This document shows, piece by piece, positions 19,720 through 29,746 of a stretch of 46,672 nucleotides of DNA. The stretch comes from Actinomycetota bacterium. GTDB lineage: Bacteria; Actinomycetota; Actinomycetes; S36-B12. Location of the stretch: assembly GCA_030681835.1 (NCBI GenBank), contig JAUXRN010000021.1:1-46672 (forward strand). Direction: 5' to 3'. How positions within the stretch are numbered: the first letter of the stretch is position 1; every line of letters begins with the position of its first letter. The notes below the pieces were generated by a model that worked only from the letters and a program-made list of their open reading frames with translations, made no database searches and was not told the origin of the DNA. The translations under genes and the position numbers were made by a program.

Positions 19720-20601
19720 GTGATCGCTGCCCGTATGTCGCTTCCCGCCTCGATCCCCAGCCCCGACCAAGGGGTCTGGAACCTCGGGCCGTTGCCCCTG
19801 CGGGCATACGCCCTGCTGATCGTCGCGGGGATCATCATCGCGGTGTGGTGGGGAGGCAAGCGCTACGTGGCCCGCGGCGGTGCACCCGGTGTCATCACTG
19901 ACATCGCCATCTGGGCGGTCCCCTTCGGGATCGTCGGTGCGCGGCTGTATCACGTCATCACCGACAACCAGCTCTATTTCGGCCCGGACGGCGCCGGGTT
20001 CGTCGCGGCGCTGCGCATCTGGGACGGCGGCCTGGGCATCTGGGGGGCCGTGTCCTTCGGAGCCCTCGGCGCCTGGATCGGCGCGCGACGGGCCGGGATC
20101 CTGCTGCCGCCTGTCGCCGACGCCATCGCCCCCGGCATCGCCATCGCCCAGGCTCTCGGGCGGTGGGGCAACTACTTCAACCAGGAACTCTTCGGTGCGC
20201 CCACCACGGTCCCGTGGGCCCTCGAGATCGATCCGGCCAACCGGCCATCCGGATACGAGGAGTTCGCCACCTTCCACCCCACCTTCCTGTACGAGTCGCT
20301 GTGGCTGGTCGGATTGGTGCTTGTCGTCCTGTGGGCAGACAAGCGATTCCAGCTCGGGCATGGCCGGGTCTTCGCCCTCTACGTCCTGATCTACTGCGCC
20401 GGCCGGCTGTGGGTCGAGCTCCTGCGGGTCGATACCGCCAACACCATCCTCGGGCTGCGCGTGAACGTGTGGACGTCGCTGCTCGTCGGCATCGGCGCCC
20501 TCGTGTACTTCGTCGTCTCGGCCCGGCTGCGCCCGGGCCGGGAGACCGTGCTCACCCGCACGGCAGAGCCGTCCTCGCCCGCGAGCACACAGGTCGGGTA
20601 G
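19720..20601 (+). CDS. lgt: Prolipoprotein diacylglyceryl transferase
   Basis: A 293-residue integral membrane enzyme that adds diacylglycerol to the lipobox Cys of prolipoproteins, using phosphatidylglycerol. The Lgt signature [16 protein letters not shown] is intact, with IRAYALL-type N-terminal segment ([13 protein letters not shown]), [23 protein letters not shown] and [10 protein letters not shown]. About seven membrane segments can be traced. GTG 19720 is used; ATG 19735 is an alternative start, giving 288 residues. It lies 7 bp after the thioredoxin-like gene. Confidence 0.96.
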   Translation: MIAARMSLPASIPSPDQGVWNLGPLPLRAYALLIVAGIIIAVWWGGKRYVARGGAPGVITDIAIWAVPFGIVGARLYHVITDNQLYFGPDGAGFVAALRIWDGGLGIWGAVSFGALGAWIGARRAGILLPPVADAIAPGIAIAQALGRWGNYFNQELFGAPTTVPWALEIDPANRPSGYEEFATFHPTFLYESLWLVGLVLVVLWADKRFQLGHGRVFALYVLIYCAGRLWVELLRVDTANTILGLRVNVWTSLLVGIGALVYFVVSARLRPGRETVLTRTAEPSSPASTQVG

Positions 20602-20604
20602 AGT
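20599..20604 (+). promoter_or_regulatory. -10 element of gltB
   Basis: TAGAGT overlaps the lgt stop codon. Initiation near 20611 would give gltB a leader of about 119 nt. No convincing -35 is seen. Confidence 0.45.
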
Positions 20605-20610
20605 CCGCGC

Positions 20611-20729
20611 CAACGGGCCAACGTCGTCCCGCAGGCCGGTTCCCTCCGGCCCGATCCTTGACCAGTCGGATTTCGCACCATGCGTGCACCGGCCGGCGGG
20701 ACCGCAGCCAGACGACGACAGGACGCGCG
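20611..20729 (+). promoter_or_regulatory. gltB leader with alternative stems
   Basis: GGCCGG (20634-20639) can pair with CCGGCC at 20646-20651 (6-nt loop) or with CCGGCC at 20689-20694, so two stems exclude each other. A small GCAC/GTGC hairpin (20675-20678 with 20684-20687) lies between. AGGA at 20720-20723 is a Shine-Dalgarno 6 nt before the gltB ATG. This arrangement may allow regulation, but no known riboswitch class is recognised. An ATG at 20680 opens an out-of-frame reading frame into gltB. Confidence 0.35.
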
Positions 20730-23700
20730 ATGCTCACCTCTCCCGTGCAGCCGGCACCCCAAGGCCTGTACGACGGTCGCCACGAACACGACGCCTGCGG
20801 CGTCGCCTTCGTGGCCACCCTCACCGGCCGGGCCTCCCACGACATCGTCGACCTGGCCCTCACAGCGTTGCGCAACCTCGAGCACCGCGGTGCCTCCGGC
20901 GCCGAGCCGGACAGCGGCGACGGGGCCGGCATCCTCGTCCAGGTCCCCGACGCCTTCCTGAGGCAGGCGGTCGGCTTCCCGCTGCCGCCGGCGGGCCAGT
21001 ACGCAGTCGGCATCGCCTTCCTGCCCATCGACGATGACGAGCGGGCGACGACGCAGGAGGCCATCGAGGCCATCGCGGCGAGCGAAACCGTCGAGGTGCT
21101 GGGCTGGCGCGAGGTCCCCGTCGACCCCACGCTCGTCGGCGCGACGGCGCGGAGCGTGATGCCGGCCTTCTGGCAGCTGTTCGTGGCGCACGGCCAGGAC
21201 GCCGGCGTCGACCTCGATCGATGGGTCTACCCGATGCGCAAGCGCGTCGAGCACGAGCTCGGCGTCTACTTCGCCTCCCTCTCGTCGCGGACCCTCGTGT
21301 ACAAGGGGATGCTGACCACCGGTCAGCTGGAGCCGTTCTACCCGGAGCTGTCCGATCCCCGACTGGCGTCGGCGCTGGCACTGGTGCACTCGCGCTTCTC
21401 CACGAACACCTTCCCGTCCTGGCCGCTCGCTCATCCCTACCGGTACATCTCGCACAACGGCGAGATCAACACCGTGCGCGGCAATCGCAACTGGATGCAG
21501 GCCCGCGAGGCCATGATCACGTCCGACGTGATCCCCGGCGACGTGACCCGCCTCTTCCCGATCTGCACCCCCGGCGGCAGCGACTCCGCGTCGTTCGACG
21601 AGGTGCTGGAACTGCTGCACCTCGGCGGCCGGTCCCTGCCGCACTCGGTGCTGATGATGATCCCGGAGGCGTGGGAGAACAACCCCGGCATGGACCACGC
21701 CCGGCGCGCGTTCTACGAGTACCACTCGACCTTCATGGAGCCGTGGGACGGGCCGGCGAATGTGTGCTTCAGCGACGGCACGCAGATCGGCGCCGTGCTG
21801 GACCGCAACGGCCTGCGCCCTGGGCGGTTCTGGGTCACGGATGAGGGACTGGTCGTGCTCGCCTCCGAGGCGGGGGTCCTTGACATCGACCCGGCGACCA
21901 TCGTGCGGAAGGGGCGGCTGCAGCCCGGCCTCATGTTCCTGGTCGACACGGCGGCGGGCCGGATCATCGAGGACGACGAGATCAAGGCCACGCTCGCAGC
22001 CGAGGAGCCGTATGCCGACTGGCTGCACGCAGGCCTGATCCACCTCGACTCGCTGCCGGAGCGCGAGCACATCGTGCACACGCCGCAGTCGGTGGCCCGG
22101 CGCCAGCAGACGTTCGGGTACACCGAGGAGGAATTGCGCGTCATCCTCGAGCCGATGGCCCGCACGGGAGGCGAGCCGCTGGGATCCATGGGCACGGACA
22201 CGCCCATCGCCGTCCTGTCGTCGCGTCCACGCATGATCTTCGACTACTTCTCCCAGCTGTTCGCCCAGGTGACCAACCCGCCGCTGGATGCGATCCGCGA
22301 GGAGATCGTCACCTCTCTGTCGAGCATCATCGGGCCGGAGGGCAACGTCCTCGAGCCCACGCCTGCGCATTGCCGCCAGGTCGTGCTGCCCTTCCCGGTC
22401 ATCGACAACGACGAGCTCTCGAAGGTGCTGCACATCAACCAGGACGGGGACCAGCCGGGCTTCGCGGGGGTTCGGCTCCGCGGGCTGTACCCGGTGGCCG
22501 GTGGAGGGGATGCTCTTGAGCACCGCCTCAACGAGCTCTTCCACGAAGTGGATGCCGTCATCCGCCAGGGCAAGCGATTCATCGTCCTGTCCGACCGCGA
22601 CAGCGACGCGCAGAACGCGCCCATCCCGTCACTGCTGCTGTGCGCAGCGGTCCACCATCACCTGGTCCGCACCAAGTCGCGCACGATGGTCGGCCTGCTG
22701 ATCGAGGCGGGCGACGTGCGCGAGGTGCACCACGTGGCACTCCTCATCGGGTACGGCGCCGCCGCGGTCAACCCGTACCTGGCGCTGGAGTCGGTCGAGG
22801 ACCTGGTCCGCCGAGGGGCCATGGCTGATGTCACGCCCGAGCAGGCGATGCGCAACATCGTCAAGTCGCTGGGCAAGGGCGTGCTGAAGGTGATGTCGAA
22901 GATGGGCGTGTCGACGGTCGCCTCGTACCGCGGTGCGCAGATCTTCGAGGCCGTGGGCCTGTCGCAGGGGCTCGTCGATGCGTACTTCACCGGCACCGCC
23001 TCCAAGCTCGGCGGGGTCGGACTCGATGTCATCGCGGAGGAGGTCGCGCTCCGGCACCGGGTCGCCTACCCGGTGTCTGGCATCTCGCTCGCCCACCGGC
23101 GGCTGAATGTCGGCGGGGAGTACCAGTGGCGTCGCGAGGGGGAGCCGCACCTGTTCGACCCGGAGACCGTCTTCCGGCTCCAGCACGCCACGCGCACCAA
23201 GCGGTACGACATCTTCCGGCAGTACACCGGGCGCATCGACGAGCAGGCCGAGCGGCTGATGACCCTGCGCGGGCTCTTCCGGCTCAAGGCGGGTGAGCAC
23301 CCGCCCGTTGCCCTCGACGAGGTCGAGCCGATCGACTCGATTGTGCGCCGGTTCTCGACCGGGGCGATGTCCTACGGATCCATCTCGCAGGAGGCGCACG
23401 AGACCCTCGCCATCGCGATGAACCGCATCGGGGCCAAGTCGAACACGGGCGAGGGCGGCGAGGACCCCGAGCGGTTCGTGCCCCTGCCCAACGGCGATTC
23501 CCGGAGGTCGGCGATCAAGCAGGTGGCGTCGGGCCGCTTCGGGGTCACCAGCGAGTACCTCGTCAACAGCGACGACATCCAGATCAAGATGGCCCAGGGC
23601 GCCAAGCCCGGCGAGGGCGGCCAGCTGCCCGGGCACAAGGTGTACCCGTGGATCGCGCGGACGCGGCACTCGACGCCCGGCGTGGGCCTGATCTCGCCGC

Positions 23701-25259
23701 CCCCGCATCACGACATCTACTCGATCGAGGACCTCGCCCAGCTCATCCACGACCTCAAGAACGCCAATCCGCAGGCCCGCGTGCACGTGAAGCTGGTCTC
23801 CGAGGTGGGCGTGGGGACGGTGGCCGCCGGGGTGGCCAAGGCCCATGCCGACGTCATCCTCATCTCCGGCCACGACGGTGGCACGGGTGCCTCGCCGCTG
23901 ACGTCGCTCAAGCACGCCGGTGCGCCGTGGGAACTGGGGCTCGCCGAGACGCAGCAGACGCTCATCCTCAACGACCTGCGCGACCGGGTCGTGGTGCAGA
24001 CCGATGGCCAGCTCAAGACCGGCCGCGACGTCGTCATTGCCGCGCTGCTCGGCGCTGAGGAGTTCGGCTTCGCCACGGCCCCGCTGGTCGTCATGGGCTG
24101 CGTGATGATGCGGGTCTGCCACCTCGACACCTGTCCCGTCGGCGTCGCGACGCAGAACCCGGTCCTGCGGGAGCGCTTCACCGGCAAGCCGGAGTTCGTC
24201 GAGACCTTCTTCGAGTTCATCGCGACCGAGGTGCGCGAGCTGCTCGCCGCCCTGGGCCTTCGGTCGCTCGACGAGGCGATTGGCCATGCGGAGCTGATCG
24301 ACGCGACGCGCGCCGTGGACCACTGGAAGGCATCGGGCCTTGACCTCGACCCCATCCTGCACGTGCCGTCCGTGCGCGCCGACGCCCCTCGGCGGCACAT
24401 GGTCGAGCAGGACCACGGGCTCGACCGCGCCCTCGATCAGGAGCTCATCGCCCTGTGCGCGCCGGCGCTGGAGTCGGGCGAGCCGGTCCGGGCCAACCTG
24501 CCGATCCGCAATGTCAACCGCACCGTCGGCACGATGCTCGGTTCCCGGGTCACCCGGCTCCACGGCGGCGAGGGACTCCCCGACGGCACTATCGACCTGA
24601 CCTTCGTGGGCTCTGCCGGCCAGTCGTTCGGCGCCTTCCTGCCACCGGGCATCACGCTGCGCCTCGAGGGGGATGCCAACGACTACGTCGGCAAGGGCCT
24701 GTCGGGTGGCCGGATCGCCATCCGGCCGCACCGGCGGGCGAGGCTCGTGGCCCACGAGAACATCATCGCCGGCAACGTGATCGGGTACGGCGCGACGTCG
24801 GGCGAGCTATTCATCAGGGGCCGGGTGGGGGAGCGCTTCTGCGTCCGCAACTCCGGTGCCACCGCCGTGGTGGAGGGCGTGGGCGACCACGGCCTGGAGT
24901 ACATGACGGGCGGCCTCGTGGCCATCCTCGGCACCACCGGACGCAACCTCGGCGCCGGCATGTCGGGAGGCATCGCCTACGTCCTCGACCTCGACCTGGC
25001 CAGGGTGAACCCGGAGATGGTCGACCTCGACCCGCTGGACGAGCAGGACGTGGCGGAATTGCGCGACCTGGTCTCCCGGCACGCGGAGGAGACCGACTCC
25101 GAACGGGCGGCCGCGCTCCTCGCCGACTGGCCGCAGGCCGCCGCCTCGTTCACCAAGGTCATGCCGAAGGACTTCAAGCGCGTGCTTCGCCTGCGGGCCG
25201 AGGCGGAGGAGAAGGGACTCGATCCGATGGTCGCCGTCATGGGAGGCATCAATGGCTGA
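20730..25259 (+). CDS. gltB: Glutamate synthase (NADPH) large subunit
   Basis: A 1509-residue GOGAT large chain making glutamate from glutamine and 2-oxoglutarate with GltD. ATG 20730 places the catalytic Cys at residue 23 (HDACGVAF), so a 22-residue propeptide would be removed to expose the N-terminal nucleophile. Next come the class II amidotransferase domain ([30 protein letters not shown]), a central domain, and the FMN/synthase domain ([30 protein letters not shown]). The 3Fe-4S cysteines are in [15 protein letters not shown], and a C-terminal GXGXG helix domain ([18 protein letters not shown]) ends it. The gltD start overlaps its end by 8 bp. Confidence 0.97.
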   Translation: MLTSPVQPAPQGLYDGRHEHDACGVAFVATLTGRASHDIVDLALTALRNLEHRGASGAEPDSGDGAGILVQVPDAFLRQAVGFPLPPAGQYAVGIAFLPIDDDERATTQEAIEAIAASETVEVLGWREVPVDPTLVGATARSVMPAFWQLFVAHGQDAGVDLDRWVYPMRKRVEHELGVYFASLSSRTLVYKGMLTTGQLEPFYPELSDPRLASALALVHSRFSTNTFPSWPLAHPYRYISHNGEINTVRGNRNWMQAREAMITSDVIPGDVTRLFPICTPGGSDSASFDEVLELLHLGGRSLPHSVLMMIPEAWENNPGMDHARRAFYEYHSTFMEPWDGPANVCFSDGTQIGAVLDRNGLRPGRFWVTDEGLVVLASEAGVLDIDPATIVRKGRLQPGLMFLVDTAAGRIIEDDEIKATLAAEEPYADWLHAGLIHLDSLPEREHIVHTPQSVARRQQTFGYTEEELRVILEPMARTGGEPLGSMGTDTPIAVLSSRPRMIFDYFSQLFAQVTNPPLDAIREEIVTSLSSIIGPEGNVLEPTPAHCRQVVLPFPVIDNDELSKVLHINQDGDQPGFAGVRLRGLYPVAGGGDALEHRLNELFHEVDAVIRQGKRFIVLSDRDSDAQNAPIPSLLLCAAVHHHLVRTKSRTMVGLLIEAGDVREVHHVALLIGYGAAAVNPYLALESVEDLVRRGAMADVTPEQAMRNIVKSLGKGVLKVMSKMGVSTVASYRGAQIFEAVGLSQGLVDAYFTGTASKLGGVGLDVIAEEVALRHRVAYPVSGISLAHRRLNVGGEYQWRREGEPHLFDPETVFRLQHATRTKRYDIFRQYTGRIDEQAERLMTLRGLFRLKAGEHPPVALDEVEPIDSIVRRFSTGAMSYGSISQEAHETLAIAMNRIGAKSNTGEGGEDPERFVPLPNGDSRRSAIKQVASGRFGVTSEYLVNSDDIQIKMAQGAKPGEGGQLPGHKVYPWIARTRHSTPGVGLISPPPHHDIYSIEDLAQLIHDLKNANPQARVHVKLVSEVGVGTVAAGVAKAHADVILISGHDGGTGASPLTSLKHAGAPWELGLAETQQTLILNDLRDRVVVQTDGQLKTGRDVVIAALLGAEEFGFATAPLVVMGCVMMRVCHLDTCPVGVATQNPVLRERFTGKPEFVETFFEFIATEVRELLAALGLRSLDEAIGHAELIDATRAVDHWKASGLDLDPILHVPSVRADAPRRHMVEQDHGLDRALDQELIALCAPALESGEPVRANLPIRNVNRTVGTMLGSRVTRLHGGEGLPDGTIDLTFVGSAGQSFGAFLPPGITLRLEGDANDYVGKGLSGGRIAIRPHRRARLVAHENIIAGNVIGYGATSGELFIRGRVGERFCVRNSGATAVVEGVGDHGLEYMTGGLVAILGTTGRNLGAGMSGGIAYVLDLDLARVNPEMVDLDPLDEQDVAELRDLVSRHAEETDSERAAALLADWPQAAASFTKVMPKDFKRVLRLRAEAEEKGLDPMVAVMGGING

Positions 25260-26706
25260 TCCGAAGGGTTTCCTGACCACCCAGCGCGAACTGCCCTCCC
25301 GGCGCCCCGTCGACGTGCGGATCATGGACTGGCGAGAGGTGTACGAGCCATTCGGCGAGGAGTCACTCGCCAAGCAGGCCGGGCGCTGCATGGACTGCGG
25401 GATCCCGTTCTGCCACAACGGGTGCCCCCTGGGGAACCTCATCCCGGAGTGGAACGACCTCGTCTGGGAGGGGGACTGGCACGAGGCGGCCGAGCGGCTG
25501 CATGCGACCAACAACTTCCCCGAGTTCACCGGGAGGCTGTGCCCTGCCCCGTGCGAGACCGCCTGCGTTCTTGGCATCAACGCCGACCCCGTCACCATCA
25601 AGCAGGTCGAGGTCTCGATCATCGACCGCGCGTGGGATGAGGGATGGGTCGGCTCGCAGGTGCCGGACCGACTCACCGGCAAGACCGTCGCCGTCGTGGG
25701 GTCCGGTCCCGCGGGCCTCGCCGCCGCCCAGCAACTGGCCAGGGCCGGCCACACGGTCGCCGTCTTCGAGCGGTCCGACCGCATCGGCGGACTGCTGCGC
25801 TATGGGATCCCCGAGTTCAAGATGGAGAAGCGCCACCTCGACCGGCGCATCGCGCAGATGGAGGCCGAGGGAGTCAAGTTCCGCACGGGGATCGAAGTCG
25901 GGATCGACGAGGCGGGCAGCGACCTGCGCGGCAGGTACGACGCCGTAGTCGTCGCGATCGGCGCAACGGCGTGGCGGGACCTGCCCGTGCCCGGTCGTGA
26001 CCTCGCCGGCATCTACCAGGCGATGGAGTACCTGCCACTGGCGAATCGGGTGCAGCAGGGCGACCTCGAGGCATCGCCGATCGACGTCAGCGGGGCACAT
26101 GTCGTGATCATCGGCGGCGGTGACACGGGAGCCGACTGCCTGGGCACGGCGCACCGGCAGGGCGCGGCGTCGGTCACCCAGCTGGAGATCCTGCCGACGC
26201 CCCCGGCGACCCGGCCGGATGCGCAGCCATGGCCGACCTATCCCATGACGTACCGGGTGTCGAGCGCGCACGAGGAGGGCGGCGACCGGCTCTTCGCCGT
26301 CTCGACCGAGCGATTCGTCGATGACGGGAACGGACGCGTGGCGGGCCTTCAGCTGGTGGAGGTCGAGCCGCACGACGGCGGCCTGCGCCCCAAGGCCGGC
26401 ACCCAGACGCAGATCCCCGCCGACTTCGTCTTCCTGGCCATGGGCTTCGTCGGCCCGGAACCGGGAGGCGTGGTCGACCAGCTCGGGCTCGACCTCGATC
26501 CGCGGGGCGCCATCGTGCGCGATCCCGGGTACCGCTCCGGGGTCGACGGAGTCTTCGTGGCCGGCGACGCCGGGCGCGGACAGTCACTGATCGTGTGGGC
26601 GATCGCCGAGGGCCGCTCGGCCGCGGCGGCCGTGGATGCCTACCTCATGGGCGGGACCAACCTGCCGGCCCCGATCCCGGCGACGGCGCGTCCGCTGCTG
26701 GTGTGA
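25252..26706 (+). CDS. gltD: Glutamate synthase (NADPH) small subunit
   Basis: A 484-residue flavoprotein passing NADPH electrons to GltB. The N-terminal region has two cysteine clusters for 4Fe-4S centres ([16 protein letters not shown] and [13 protein letters not shown]). The FAD-binding motif is [16 protein letters not shown], the NADPH-binding motif is [15 protein letters not shown], and the C-terminal second FAD contact is [22 protein letters not shown]. The ATG at 25252 lies within the end of gltB, so the pair is co-translated. Confidence 0.97.
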   Translation: MADPKGFLTTQRELPSRRPVDVRIMDWREVYEPFGEESLAKQAGRCMDCGIPFCHNGCPLGNLIPEWNDLVWEGDWHEAAERLHATNNFPEFTGRLCPAPCETACVLGINADPVTIKQVEVSIIDRAWDEGWVGSQVPDRLTGKTVAVVGSGPAGLAAAQQLARAGHTVAVFERSDRIGGLLRYGIPEFKMEKRHLDRRIAQMEAEGVKFRTGIEVGIDEAGSDLRGRYDAVVVAIGATAWRDLPVPGRDLAGIYQAMEYLPLANRVQQGDLEASPIDVSGAHVVIIGGGDTGADCLGTAHRQGAASVTQLEILPTPPATRPDAQPWPTYPMTYRVSSAHEEGGDRLFAVSTERFVDDGNGRVAGLQLVEVEPHDGGLRPKAGTQTQIPADFVFLAMGFVGPEPGGVVDQLGLDLDPRGAIVRDPGYRSGVDGVFVAGDAGRGQSLIVWAIAEGRSAAAAVDAYLMGGTNLPAPIPATARPLLV

Positions 26707-26735
26707 CCCACGACACTCATGCAATCGCTTACGGG

Positions 26736-26741
26736 TAAGGT
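26736..26741 (+). promoter_or_regulatory. -10 of a leaderless pyk transcript
   Basis: TAAGGT (TANNNT) ends 6 nt before the pyk ATG at 26748, in the 41-bp gap after gltD. The intervening bases TTGAGG contain no usable Shine-Dalgarno at that spacing. Confidence 0.6.
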
Positions 26742-26747
26742 TTGAGG

Positions 26748-28181
26748 ATGCGTCGCGCGAAGATCGTCGCCACCCTTGGCCCGGCCACGAGCTCCCTCGA
26801 GGCCATCCGCGGACTCGTCGCCGCCGGGATGGACGTGGCCCGCCTCAACCTCTCCCATGGGGACCACTCGGTGCACCGTGAGGTCTACAACAACGTCCGC
26901 GCAGCGGCGGACGAGGTGGGTCGAGGTGTCGGAATCCTCGTCGACCTGCAAGGCCCGAAGATCCGGCTCGGCAGGTTCGCCGCGGGATCGGTCCTGCTCG
27001 AGAACGGCGCCGAGTTCATCGTCACCACCGAGGACGTGCCCGGCGACAAGGACATGGTCGGTACGACCTACGCGGGACTGCCGGGAGACGTCACCTCCGG
27101 GGACCTGGTCCTCGTCGACGACGGCCGCATCGAGCTGCAGGTGATCCGAGTCGACGGGCCGCGCGTCCACACGCGTGTCCTCGAGGGCGGCCGGGTGTCG
27201 GACAACAAGGGATTCAACCTCCCGGGTGTAGCGGTGAACGTGCCGGCGATGTCGGACAAGGACCGCCAGGACCTGCGCTGGGCGCTGCGCACCGGGGCCG
27301 ACATCATCGCGTTGTCGTTCGTGCGCAGCGCCGCCGACATCGCCGACGTGCACGACATCATGGACGAGGAGGGCGTACGCCTGCCCGTTCTGGCAAAGGT
27401 CGAGAAGCCGCAGGCGGTCGACAACCTCGAGGAGATCATCGCGGCCTTCGATGGCGTGATGGTGGCCCGCGGGGACCTCGGCGTCGAGCTGCCGCTGGAG
27501 GCGGTTCCGCTGGTGCAGAAGAGGGCCATCCACCTGTGCCGCGAGGCAGGCAAGCCGGTCATCGTGGCCACGCAGATGCTCGACAGCATGGCGGTCTCCA
27601 ACCGGCCCACGCGCGCCGAGGCCAGCGACGTCGCCAACGCGGTCCTGGACGGGGCGGATGCGCTCATGCTGTCCGGCGAGACAAGCGTCGGCGACCATCC
27701 CAACCTCGTCGTCGAGACGATGAGCCGGATCATCGAGCACGTCGAGACCCAGGCCCTGCAGCAGCTTCCGAAGCTCAGTGACCCGTGGACCGGGTCGACG
27801 GCCCGCGCGCTCACCCACGCCGCCGTCGACGTCGCCAACGGTGTCGACGCCAGCCACCTGATCGCGTTCACCGAGACGGGCTCGTCGGCCCGGCTGATCT
27901 CGCGCTGGCGCTCCCCGACCCCCTTGCTGGCCTTCACCCCGAACCCGCGCGTGCGCAGCCAGCTGTCCTTGGTGTGGGGCGTCGAGACGTTCCTCGTCCC
28001 CCAGGTCGAGCACACCGACGACATGGTCGTCCAGGTCGACAAGGCCCTGCTCGACATCGGTCGCGCGACGTTCGGCGACCGCGTCGTCATCGTCGCCGGC
28101 GTTCCGCCGGGCGTGCCGGGCACGACCAACGGCATGCGCGTGCACAAGATGGGCAGCGCCGGCCGCGGGGGCGGGGTCTAG
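26748..28181 (+). CDS. pyk: Pyruvate kinase
   Basis: A 477-residue glycolytic enzyme converting PEP and ADP to pyruvate and ATP. The start MRRAKIVATLGPATSS is family-typical. RLNLSHGDH, VDLQGPKIRLG, the catalytic-lysine region LAKVEKPQAV, the metal-binding VARGDLGVELPLE, and IVATQMLDSM with NRPTRAEASDVANAVLDGADALMLSGETSVG are intact. The C-terminal domain is standard, without a PEP-utiliser extension. ATG 26748 is chosen over a TTG two codons upstream because of the leaderless -10. Confidence 0.97.
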   Translation: MRRAKIVATLGPATSSLEAIRGLVAAGMDVARLNLSHGDHSVHREVYNNVRAAADEVGRGVGILVDLQGPKIRLGRFAAGSVLLENGAEFIVTTEDVPGDKDMVGTTYAGLPGDVTSGDLVLVDDGRIELQVIRVDGPRVHTRVLEGGRVSDNKGFNLPGVAVNVPAMSDKDRQDLRWALRTGADIIALSFVRSAADIADVHDIMDEEGVRLPVLAKVEKPQAVDNLEEIIAAFDGVMVARGDLGVELPLEAVPLVQKRAIHLCREAGKPVIVATQMLDSMAVSNRPTRAEASDVANAVLDGADALMLSGETSVGDHPNLVVETMSRIIEHVETQALQQLPKLSDPWTGSTARALTHAAVDVANGVDASHLIAFTETGSSARLISRWRSPTPLLAFTPNPRVRSQLSLVWGVETFLVPQVEHTDDMVVQVDKALLDIGRATFGDRVVIVAGVPPGVPGTTNGMRVHKMGSAGRGGGV

Positions 28182-28192
28182 CAACCCGTCGC

Positions 28193-28209
28193 CCCCTCGC
28201 CGCGAGGGG
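28193..28209 (+). terminator. Hairpin after pyk
   Basis: CCCCTCG pairs with CGAGGGG across a 3-nt loop, 11 bp after the pyk stop and just upstream of the pyrR promoter. No T-tract follows. It is probably the pyk terminator, of the type common in GC-rich genomes. Confidence 0.5.
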
Positions 28210-28213
28210 TGAG

Positions 28214-28219
28214 TAGAGT
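28214..28219 (+). promoter_or_regulatory. -10 of the pyr operon
   Basis: TAGAGT lies 5 bp after the hairpin. Initiation near 28226 gives a leader of about 49 nt, just enough to hold the PyrR-binding hairpin. Confidence 0.55.
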
Positions 28220-28230
28220 GGCCGTGGCAG

Positions 28231-28274
28231 ACATCCTTTAAGACCCGTCCAGAGAGGCGGGGAAGGAGGTCCGG
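28231..28274 (+). promoter_or_regulatory. PyrR-binding leader controlling pyrR translation
   Basis: GTCCAGAGAGGC (28247-28258) matches the conserved PyrR binding loop. The inner stem pairs CCCGTC (28244-28249) with GGCGGG (28256-28261), with the loop CAGAGA-type sequence at its tip. The outer stem pairs TCCTT (28234-28238) with AAGGA (28263-28267), which is part of the Shine-Dalgarno AAGGAGGT. An asymmetric bulge (28239-28243) lies between, as in known PyrR sites. PyrR with UMP would stabilise the hairpin and hide the ribosome site, the translational mechanism described for mycobacteria. Confidence 0.82.
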
Positions 28275-28811
28275 TTGACGAACGTCATCCTGGATGGCTC
28301 GGACATGACCCGCGCGATCACGCGCATCGCCCACGAGATCGTGGAGCGCAACAAGGGCGCCGCAGACGTCGTCCTTCTCGGCATCCCGACCCGGGGCTTC
28401 CCGATCGCGGAGCGGATTGCGTCAGCGATCGAGCGCATCGAGGGCCGCCGGCCCGACACCGGCTCGCTCGACGTCACTCTGTACCGCGACGACCTGCGGA
28501 TGCGCCCGGCCAGGGCGCTGGAGCCCACCTCGATCCCGGCCAGTGGCGTCGACGACCGGGTGGTCATCCTCGTTGACGACGTCCTGTTCTCCGGGCGCAC
28601 GATCCGGGCGGCCCTCGACGCCATCAGCGACCTCGGCCGTCCTCGTGCCGTTCAACTGGCGGTCATGGTCGACCGCGGGCATCGCGAACTGCCGATCCGA
28701 CCGGACTTCGTGGGCAAGAACCTGCCCACCTCGGTCGACGAGCAGGTGCGGGTGTCCGTCGCGGAAGTCGATGGCACTGACGAGGTCACCATCTCCGGCG
28801 GCACGCGTTGA
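28275..28811 (+). CDS. pyrR: PyrR: pyr RNA-binding regulator / uracil phosphoribosyltransferase
   Basis: A 178-residue protein of the PRTase fold that binds its own leader RNA in response to uridine nucleotides. The PRPP-binding loop is [21 protein letters not shown]. The N-terminal [19 protein letters not shown] and [16 protein letters not shown], and the C-terminal [16 protein letters not shown], are typical. The start is TTG at 28275, four bases after a perfect AAGGAGGT. No ATG or GTG fits the family N-terminus. Its stop overlaps the pyrB start (TTGA). Confidence 0.95.
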   Translation: MTNVILDGSDMTRAITRIAHEIVERNKGAADVVLLGIPTRGFPIAERIASAIERIEGRRPDTGSLDVTLYRDDLRMRPARALEPTSIPASGVDDRVVILVDDVLFSGRTIRAALDAISDLGRPRAVQLAVMVDRGHRELPIRPDFVGKNLPTSVDEQVRVSVAEVDGTDEVTISGGTR

Positions 28812-29746
28812 GGCACCTGCTGTCCGCGGCGGACCTCGATGCCGAAACGGCGATCCTTGTCCTCGACACGGCTGCCGAACTGGCCGCGGTCACCGACCGG
28901 TCCGTCAAGAAGCTGCCGACCCTGCGCGGCCGCACGGTCGTCAACCTGTTCTTCGAGGACTCCACCCGCACCCGCATCTCCTTCGAGATGGCCGCCAAGC
29001 GGCTGTCGGCCGACGTCATCAACTTCGCGGCCAAGGGGTCCAGCGTCTCCAAGGGCGAGAGCCTGAAGGACACGGCCCTGACGCTGGAGGCGATGGGCGC
29101 CGACGCCGTCGTCATCAGGCACCACGCGTCCGGGGCCCCGCATCGCCTTGCCACGGCAGGCTGGATCGCCGGTGCCGTCGTGAACGCGGGCGACGGGACG
29201 CATGAGCACCCCACCCAGGCGCTGCTCGACGCGTTCACGCTGCGCCGCCACCTGCGCGGCGGCACGGGCGGGCTCGAGGGGCTGCGCGTGACGATCGTGG
29301 GCGACGTCCTGCACAGCCGGGTGGCGCGCTCCAACGTGCTGCTGCTGGCGACGCTCGGGGCAGACGTGACCCTCGTCGCGCCGCCGACCCTGCTGCCGAC
29401 CGGGGTGCACGAATGGCCCTGCCGGGTCTCCTACGACATCGATGCGGCACTGCCGGCCAGCGACGCGGTGATGATGCTGCGCGTGCAGGCCGAGCGCATG
29501 CATGACGCCTACTTCCCCTCGGCCCGCGAATACAGCCGTGCGTACGGCCTGGACCGCGATCGCCTGGGCGCCCTGCCGGACCACGCCATCGTCATGCACC
29601 CCGGGCCGATGAACCGGGGGATGGAGATCAGTGCCGAGGTAGCCGACAGCGACCGGGCGGTGATGGTCGAGCAGGTCACGAATGGCGTCAGCGTCCGGAT
29701 GGCCGTGCTCTACCTGCTGCTCGGCGGATCCACGGGGGAGTCATGA
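28808..29746 (+). CDS. pyrB: Aspartate carbamoyltransferase catalytic subunit
   Basis: A 312-residue enzyme joining carbamoyl phosphate and aspartate. The N-terminal domain has the carbamoyl-phosphate motif [19 protein letters not shown] and the 80s loop [23 protein letters not shown] and [16 protein letters not shown] are intact. The aspartate domain has [13 protein letters not shown] and [11 protein letters not shown]. The start is TTG 28808 overlapping the pyrR stop. No PyrI regulatory chain is present; the downstream pyrC is an active-looking enzyme, not a pseudo-DHOase. Confidence 0.96.
   Translation: MRHLLSAADLDAETAILVLDTAAELAAVTDRSVKKLPTLRGRTVVNLFFEDSTRTRISFEMAAKRLSADVINFAAKGSSVSKGESLKDTALTLEAMGADAVVIRHHASGAPHRLATAGWIAGAVVNAGDGTHEHPTQALLDAFTLRRHLRGGTGGLEGLRVTIVGDVLHSRVARSNVLLLATLGADVTLVAPPTLLPTGVHEWPCRVSYDIDAALPASDAVMMLRVQAERMHDAYFPSAREYSRAYGLDRDRLGALPDHAIVMHPGPMNRGMEISAEVADSDRAVMVEQVTNGVSVRMAVLYLLLGGSTGES

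Noticed and set aside
20680-20961. Upstream reading frame starting in the gltB leader
   Set aside because: Runs about 230 bp into gltB out of frame with Arg/Ser-rich content and no good ribosome site; kept only as a leader remark.
20391-24755. Two long antisense frames (about 717 and 708 codons) under gltB
   Set aside because: Pure shadows of the strongly conserved gltB; composition is biased and no family motif or ribosome site is present.
26640-28334. Antisense frame of about 564 codons under pyk
   Set aside because: Shadow of pyk; it also runs through the pyrR leader and promoter.
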